Source: Anaerolineales bacterium (GTDB taxonomy: Bacteria; Chloroflexota; Anaerolineae; Anaerolineales; DRMV01). Taken from it: a stretch of 10,272 nt of DNA. Position 1 is the first letter of the stretch. Each line of letters opens with the position of its first letter. Below are positions 7,032 through 10,272 of this stretch, piece by piece. Location: assembly GCA_015494815.1 (NCBI GenBank), contig WGAK01000071.1, positions 1 through 10,272 of the forward strand, read 5' to 3'. Under the pieces are notes generated by a model that saw nothing but the letters and a program-made list of their open reading frames with translations, made no database searches and was not told the origin of the DNA. The translations under genes and the position numbers were made by a program.

Positions 7032-8555
7032 TCAGGGGGCGGCCACGGGCGCAGGCCGCGAGGGATGGTCGGTCGCGTCGGAAGCCGCGGCGACATCGGC
7101 CGCGCGAGGCAGGCCCACCTGGGCTTGTTGCACAATGTAAGGCGCAAAGCGGGCCATCAGCCGCCCCGGCAGCCGGCCTTTGATGTGCACACCGTCGCGG
7201 CGATGCTCGATGCGCTCGATGTGGCCCAACTCGTGGAACAACGCCACCAGGTGGCCCTGGTCGTAGGGCAGGTGCACCTCCACAGGCACATAGGTGGCGA
7301 ACAATTGCCGGGCCACCGCGTCCAGCAAGGCCGGGATGCCTTCCCCGGTGAGGGCCGAAACGGCCACCGCGTTGGGGAAATCCTCCAGTGCGGCCTGGGC
7401 CGCGCGCGGGTCGGGCAGCAGGTCAATCTTGTTCAGCACGGTCAGGATGGGGATGTGGTCGGCTTCGATGTCGTGCAGCGTGTGCAGCACGGCCTCGGCC
7501 TGGGCTTGCGCCTGGGGGTGGGCAATGTCAATGACATGCAGCAGCAGGTCGGCCTCCGCGATTTCCTCCAGCGTGGCCCGAAACGCGGCCACCAGCGTGG
7601 GCGGCAACTTCTGGATGAAGCCCACGGTGTCGGTGAACAGGGCCAGGTGCCCGCCGGGCAGTTCCACCCGCCGGGTGGTGGGGTCCAGCGTGGCGAAGAG
7701 TTGGTCGGCCACATACACCTCCGCGCCGGCCAGGCGGTTGAGCAGCGTGGACTTGCCCGCGTTGGTGTACCCCACCAGGGCCACCACGGGCAGGCGGTTC
7801 TTGCGCCGTCGGGCCCGGTAGCGCTGGCGATGGGCCCGCACTTTATCCAACTCGCGCTTGAGGCGCGCGATGCGGCGTTTGATTTCCCGGCGGTCCAGTT
7901 CCAACTGCTTCTCGCCCGGCCCGCGCAGGCCCACACCGCCCGAGCGGGTGCGTCCACCGCCGCCGCCGGTTTGCCGCGCCAGGTGCGTCCAGGCCCGGGT
8001 CAGCCGGGGCAGACGATATTCCAACTGGGCCAACTCCACCTGCAACGCGCCTTCGCGGGTGTGGGCGTGCTGGGCGAAGATGTCCAAAATCAACACCGTG
8101 CGGTCCAACACCCGCACCTGCTCGCCGAAGAAACGCTCCAGTTCCCGCTGATGGCGGGGTGAGAGTTCGTCGTCGAAAATCACCATGTCGGCCCGGGTCT
8201 CGTTCACCAGGGCTTTGATTTCGTCCAACTTGCCTTTGCCCACGAAGGTCTTGGGATGCGGCCGTTTGAGGCGTTGCACCAGGCGGCCCACCACCTCCAG
8301 CCCCGCGGTCTCGGCCAGCCGGGCCAGTTCGTCCAGCGATTCGTCCACGGGCAGAGGCGCGGGGCGGTCTTGCAGCGCCACGCCCACCAACACCGCGCGC
8401 GCGGGGGGCTGCGCGGTGGGTTGGGGCCGTCCCTGCCGCCGCCCGGCCAGGTCGTCCTCCTCGGGCGTCAGGGCTTCGACGGCCTGCTCCACGGGGATGG
8501 GCGTGCTGCCGCCTTCGTCCACGAACCAGACCTGAGGCGTCTCATCCGGATGCAT
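7032..8555 (-). CDS. hflX: Ribosome-associated GTPase HflX
   Basis: HflX binds the 50S subunit and, in studied bacteria, splits stalled or hibernating ribosomes using GTP. The 507-residue protein contains the HflX N-terminal domain (KTFVGKGKLDEIKALV near 102-117), a predicted helical region, the Gly-rich linker and GPGEKQLELDRR motif (197-223), and a complete GTPase domain: G1 G262-YTNAGKST270, G3 D309-TVG312, G4 N375-KID378 and G5 SALTG (400-404). A C-terminal domain follows (VEVHLPYDQGHLVALF). It is longer than E. coli HflX (about 426 residues) because of roughly 50 hydrophilic residues at the front and an Ala/Pro-rich tail of about 25 at the end. The ATG at 8555 has GGAGG 7 bases upstream and lies inside the end of the aminotransferase gene, a 14-base overlap, implying coupled translation. 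Confidence 0.96.
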   Translation of the reverse strand: MHPDETPQVWFVDEGGSTPIPVEQAVEALTPEEDDLAGRRQGRPQPTAQPPARAVLVGVALQDRPAPLPVDESLDELARLAETAGLEVVGRLVQRLKRPHPKTFVGKGKLDEIKALVNETRADMVIFDDELSPRHQRELERFFGEQVRVLDRTVLILDIFAQHAHTREGALQVELAQLEYRLPRLTRAWTHLARQTGGGGGRTRSGGVGLRGPGEKQLELDRREIKRRIARLKRELDKVRAHRQRYRARRRKNRLPVVALVGYTNAGKSTLLNRLAGAEVYVADQLFATLDPTTRRVELPGGHLALFTDTVGFIQKLPPTLVAAFRATLEEIAEADLLLHVIDIAHPQAQAQAEAVLHTLHDIEADHIPILTVLNKIDLLPDPRAAQAALEDFPNAVAVSALTGEGIPALLDAVARQLFATYVPVEVHLPYDQGHLVALFHELGHIERIEHRRDGVHIKGRLPGRLMARFAPYIVQQAQVGLPRAADVAAASDATDHPSRPAPVAAP

Positions 8556-9729
8556 AGGCTTCCCTCCCGGCCTGCAGGCGGGCCAGGGCCGCGCGCACCG
8601 CGTCGGTGGCCGTGCCCAACGAGATGCGCACATACCCCTCGCCATATTCGCCAAACACCCGTCCGGGGGCCCAACTGACGCCATATTGCTGCAGCAGGTC
8701 CTGGCAAAAGGTCAGGCTGTCCAGCCCCTGAGGCAACCGGGCCCATACATACAGGCCGGCCGCGGGTGGGCGGGCGTGCAGGTCCAGCGCGTCCAGCGCA
8801 GCGAGGATGAGGTCCCGCCGCTCACGATAGACCCGGTTGCGCTCCTGCAGCCAGGGCTCCATGCGCGGGTCGTTGAGCGCCAGCGCGGCCGCGTCCATGA
8901 GCGGGCCGAAGGTGGAAGAGTCCACCTGCGATTTGTAGAGGAACAGGTAGCGCAGGGCCTGGGCCTGCCCCACGGCCGCGCCCAAACGCCACCCGGCCAT
9001 GTTGGCCCGCTTGGACAGGGAGTTGAACTCCACCGCAACCTCCACCGCGCCCGGCACCTGCAACACGCTGGGCGGCCGGGGCGCGCGTTCGTCCAGCACC
9101 ACATCCACATACGGTGCGTCGTGAGCCAGCAAGATGTCGTACCGGCGGGCGAAGTCCACCGCCGCGGCCAACTGCTCGAGGGAGGCCGTCGCGCCGGTGG
9201 GGTTGTTGGGGTAGTTGAGCCACAACAACCTGGCGCGGCGGGCCACCGCCTCGGGGATGGCGCGCAGGTCGGGGAAGAAGTCGTTTTCGGCCCGCAGCGG
9301 CATGGTCACCACCTGCGCGCCCGCGATGCGGGCAGCCGCGGCGTAGACCGGATAACCCGGGTCGGGCACCAGCACCACATCGCCCGGATTGACCAGGGCC
9401 TGGGTGAGGTGGAAGATGCCCTCTTTGGAGCCGATGAGGCCCACCACCTGGGTATCGGGGTCCAGGGTCACCCCAAAGCGGCGGGCGTAATACGCGGCCC
9501 AGGCCTCTTTGTACGCGGGGGTGCCGCCATAGGGCTGGTACGAGTGACGGTCGGGGCGGCGAGCCGCGGCCACCAGGGCCTCGATGACGAAGTCGGGGGG
9601 CGGCAGGTCGGGCGCGCCAATGTCCATGCGCACCACCGCCCGACCCTGGGCCTGCATCTGGCGAATCTGGCGGCCCACCTGGGCAAAGTAATACGGCTTG
9701 AAAGTCGCGATGCGGTCTGCCGGTTGCAT
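8542..9729 (-). CDS. PLP-dependent aminotransferase, LL-diaminopimelate aminotransferase-like
   Basis: This 395-residue protein is a complete class I/II fold-type I aminotransferase. It shows YQPYGGTPAYKEA near residues 64-76, GSKEGIFHLTQALVNPGD (100-117), DPGYPVY, the PLP-contacting NYPNNPTGA (172-180), HDAPYVDV with D204 and Y207, the Schiff-base lysine K240 in EFNSLSKRANMAGWRLG, KSQVDSSTFGPLMDAA, and the carboxylate-binding arginine R368 in YVRIS. The GSKEG, SLSK-x3-M-x-GW and KSxVDS patterns are most like DapL, which makes LL-diaminopimelate from tetrahydrodipicolinate using glutamate. Other relatives transaminate alanine, aspartate or aromatic amino acids, so the substrate is not certain. 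The ATG at 9729 has GAGG 6 bases upstream; an ATG two codons earlier directly abuts that site and is less likely. It heads the long minus-strand block and overlaps hflX. Confidence 0.9.
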   Translation of the reverse strand: MQPADRIATFKPYYFAQVGRQIRQMQAQGRAVVRMDIGAPDLPPPDFVIEALVAAARRPDRHSYQPYGGTPAYKEAWAAYYARRFGVTLDPDTQVVGLIGSKEGIFHLTQALVNPGDVVLVPDPGYPVYAAAARIAGAQVVTMPLRAENDFFPDLRAIPEAVARRARLLWLNYPNNPTGATASLEQLAAAVDFARRYDILLAHDAPYVDVVLDERAPRPPSVLQVPGAVEVAVEFNSLSKRANMAGWRLGAAVGQAQALRYLFLYKSQVDSSTFGPLMDAAALALNDPRMEPWLQERNRVYRERRDLILAALDALDLHARPPAAGLYVWARLPQGLDSLTFCQDLLQQYGVSWAPGRVFGEYGEGYVRISLGTATDAVRAALARLQAGREAYASG

Positions 9730-9752
9730 GGTCATCCTCGCGAAAGGGAATA

Positions 9753-9789
9753 CCGGGCCCGCAAGCCCGGCGGGGGTCGTCCAAGTATA
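9753..9789 (-). promoter_or_regulatory. Putative promoter -10 and 5' UTR hairpin of the aminotransferase operon
   Basis: On the minus strand TATACT (9789-9784, within CTATACTTGG) lies about 55 bases before the aminotransferase start and is a good -10 match. No clear -35 stands 16-18 bases further upstream. Between it and the start codon, CCGGGC (9770-9765) and GCCCGG (9758-9753) form a perfect 6-bp stem with no T-tract, so an RNA-stability or leader structure is likelier than a terminator. GGCAA and TTGCC (9796-9800 and 9811-9815) form an inverted repeat across the -35 area that could be an operator. Confidence 0.4.
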
Positions 9790-9882
9790 GTGTACGGCAA
9801 TCTGGGCCCCTTGCCAAGGTGCCGATGGCGCAGGGTGCGCGCGAACGCCGTCGGTGGGCGTGCCGCACGCGGCCGGATTTGG

Positions 9883-9902
9883 GACGGCGGTGGTTCGCCG
9901 TC
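9883..9902. repeat. Perfect 7-bp inverted repeat
   Basis: GACGGCG (9883-9889) and CGCCGTC (9896-9902) flank a 6-base spacer. No T-tract follows on either strand, so it is not a standard terminator. It could be a protein-binding site or chance in a GC-rich spacer. Confidence 0.4.
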
Positions 9903-9944
9903 AGCGGACAGGCGTCAGGCCCCAGCGGGCATTGAATAGCGGGC

Positions 9945-9967
9945 AGCAAGGAGCAGGGAGCAAGGAG
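9945..9967 (+). repeat. Heptanucleotide tandem repeat (AGCARGG, about 3.3 copies)
   Basis: Units read AGCAAGG, AGCAGGG, AGCAAGG and then AG, at strict 7-base spacing. The repeat stops directly before the inferred left end of the insertion sequence. Confidence 0.75.
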
Positions 9968-9995
9968 TGTGTCGTCCGGAAAAAGGTTGACACTT

Positions 9996-10040
9996 TTGAC
10001 CTCCAACCTCCATGGCGTCCAACACCCAGCAGGAGGTCAA
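9996..10040 (+). promoter_or_regulatory. Stem that can mask the transposase ribosome binding site
   Basis: TTGACCTCC (9996-10004) is perfectly complementary to GGAGGTCAA (10032-10040), which contains the transposase SD (AGGAGG begins at 10031). The pairing is 9 bp with a 27-base loop. RNA entering from outside the element would carry both arms and hide the SD; RNA starting inside the loop would not. A TTGACA hexamer at 9987-9992 could be a -35, but no good -10 follows at 16-18 bases. Confidence 0.5.
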
Positions 10041-10042
10041 CA

Positions 10043-10272
10043 ATGAGCAAGAAACAGCAGCGTCGCGTCTACAGCGAAGCCTTCAAGCGCATGGTGGTCC
10101 AGGAGTACGAACAAGGCGCCAGCGTTTCCGAACTCATGCGCAAATACGACATCGGTGGCGCCCATACCATCAAACACTGGGTGCAAAAGTATGGCCAGCA
10201 GCCTTACCGCACCGAAACCGTCTACATCCACACCGCCGACGACCTGGACCATGTGCGTCGCCTCCAAAAGCA
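10043..10272 (+). CDS. IS3-family transposase OrfA, HTH DNA-binding subunit (partial)
   Basis: The frame is open from an ATG at 10043 to the window edge (76 complete codons). It begins MSKKQQRRVYSEAFKRMVVQ and continues through SVSELMRKYDIGG and TIKHWVQKYG, the helix-turn-helix pattern of the short OrfA protein of IS3-family elements (HTH_Tnp_1 type). OrfA binds the element ends; the full transposase is normally an OrfAB fusion made by programmed -1 frameshifting into a DDE-domain orfB, which would lie to the right of the window. AGGAGG lies 6 bases before the ATG, an excellent site, but it can be paired by an upstream complement. This is the only clear plus-strand gene in the window. A full OrfA is typically about 90-120 residues, so the 3' end is missing here. 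Confidence 0.88.
   Translation, partial: MSKKQQRRVYSEAFKRMVVQEYEQGASVSELMRKYDIGGAHTIKHWVQKYGQQPYRTETVYIHTADDLDHVRRLQK

Larger units (their letters stand above)
9730..10042. other. Gene-free stretch between the aminotransferase and the transposase gene
   Basis: This stretch of just over 300 bases holds the aminotransferase promoter region (about 9730-9815), then about 150 bases with no convincing gene on either strand, then a heptamer repeat (9945-9967) and the left end of the insertion sequence (from about 9968). The open frames crossing it lack ribosome binding sites and resemble no protein family I recognise. Confidence 0.7.
9968..10272 (+). mobile_element. Left part of an IS3-family insertion sequence (partial)
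   Basis: The call rests on the transposase OrfA gene at 10043. The left boundary is an estimate: the sequence changes character at 9968, just after a heptamer repeat, where TGTGTCGTCCGGAAAAAGG begins with the TG typical of IS3-family ends, about 75 bases before the gene. The element points away from the aminotransferase gene. The matching right end, orfB and any target duplication lie outside the window, so the boundary cannot be confirmed. Confidence 0.65.

Noticed and set aside
8556..8684. N-terminal extension of HflX upstream of 8555
   Set aside because: It lies inside the aminotransferase coding sequence in another frame, and the ATG at 8555 has a good GGAGG site.
9883..9902. Inverted repeat as a terminator
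   Set aside because: There is no T-run on either strand after the stem, and no gene ends nearby.
7065..9939. Plus-strand open frames opposite hflX and the aminotransferase
   Set aside because: The minus strand carries complete motif sets for both enzymes; the plus-strand products look like reverse-complement artefacts.
9987..9992. TTGACA as the complete promoter of the transposase gene
   Set aside because: The hexamer is perfect, but bases at 16-18 spacing (around CATGGC) do not resemble a -10, so only a possible -35 is noted.
10037..10267. Minus-strand frame opposite the transposase gene
   Set aside because: The plus strand carries a strong ribosome binding site and a recognisable IS3 OrfA helix-turn-helix; the minus frame shows no family resemblance.

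Overview
The window is very GC-rich by eye, and its genes are tightly packed on the minus strand. The gene complement suggests a Chloroflexota bacterium, perhaps of the Anaerolineae type. It includes a DapL-like aminotransferase, HflX, a DUF212 protein, GlmU with an NGDMPLL loop, a CNNM/CorC-like protein, a tetramer-type cytidine deaminase and a DUF4349 protein. The lineage is an inference from protein flavour, not from a marker gene. No rRNA, tRNA or CRISPR array is visible.

Reading in the direction of transcription (right to left), the main block runs: PLP aminotransferase of the LL-diaminopimelate aminotransferase type (9729-8542), GTPase hflX (8555-7032), an 84-residue two-helix membrane protein (7017-6763), a DUF212/divergent PAP2 protein (6713-6219), glmU (6209-4830), a CNNM/CorC-type CBS protein (4819-3548), cytidine deaminase cdd (3551-3144) and a metallophosphoesterase (3137-2394). 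Gaps are short or negative throughout, so this looks like one long operon. A likely internal promoter for glmU lies in the end of the DUF212 gene. A hairpin-rich leader (about 2311-2394) separates the block from a DUF4349 membrane protein (2294-1287), which ends at a good intrinsic terminator (1233-1262). A separate two-component unit follows: a stand-alone receiver protein (1096-722) and a seven-helix membrane protein (from 710) that runs off the left edge and is probably the sensor domain of a histidine kinase.

The right end differs. Beyond a gene-free stretch of about 180 bases and a short heptamer repeat, a plus-strand IS3-family insertion sequence begins near 9968. Its first transposase reading frame (10043 onward) leaves the window. 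Its ribosome binding site has a perfect 9-base complement just upstream, inside the element.

Most of the block is conventional housekeeping: UDP-GlcNAc synthesis, possible diaminopimelate synthesis, a lipid-phosphatase-like membrane protein, ribosome-associated HflX and pyrimidine salvage. Several members fit a loose cell-envelope theme. No wholly new system is evident. The points most worth a second look are the SD-masking stem in the insertion sequence, the degenerate transport domain of the CNNM-like protein, the unassigned 84-residue membrane protein between hflX and the DUF212 gene, and a promoter-like motif shared by the aminotransferase and glmU.
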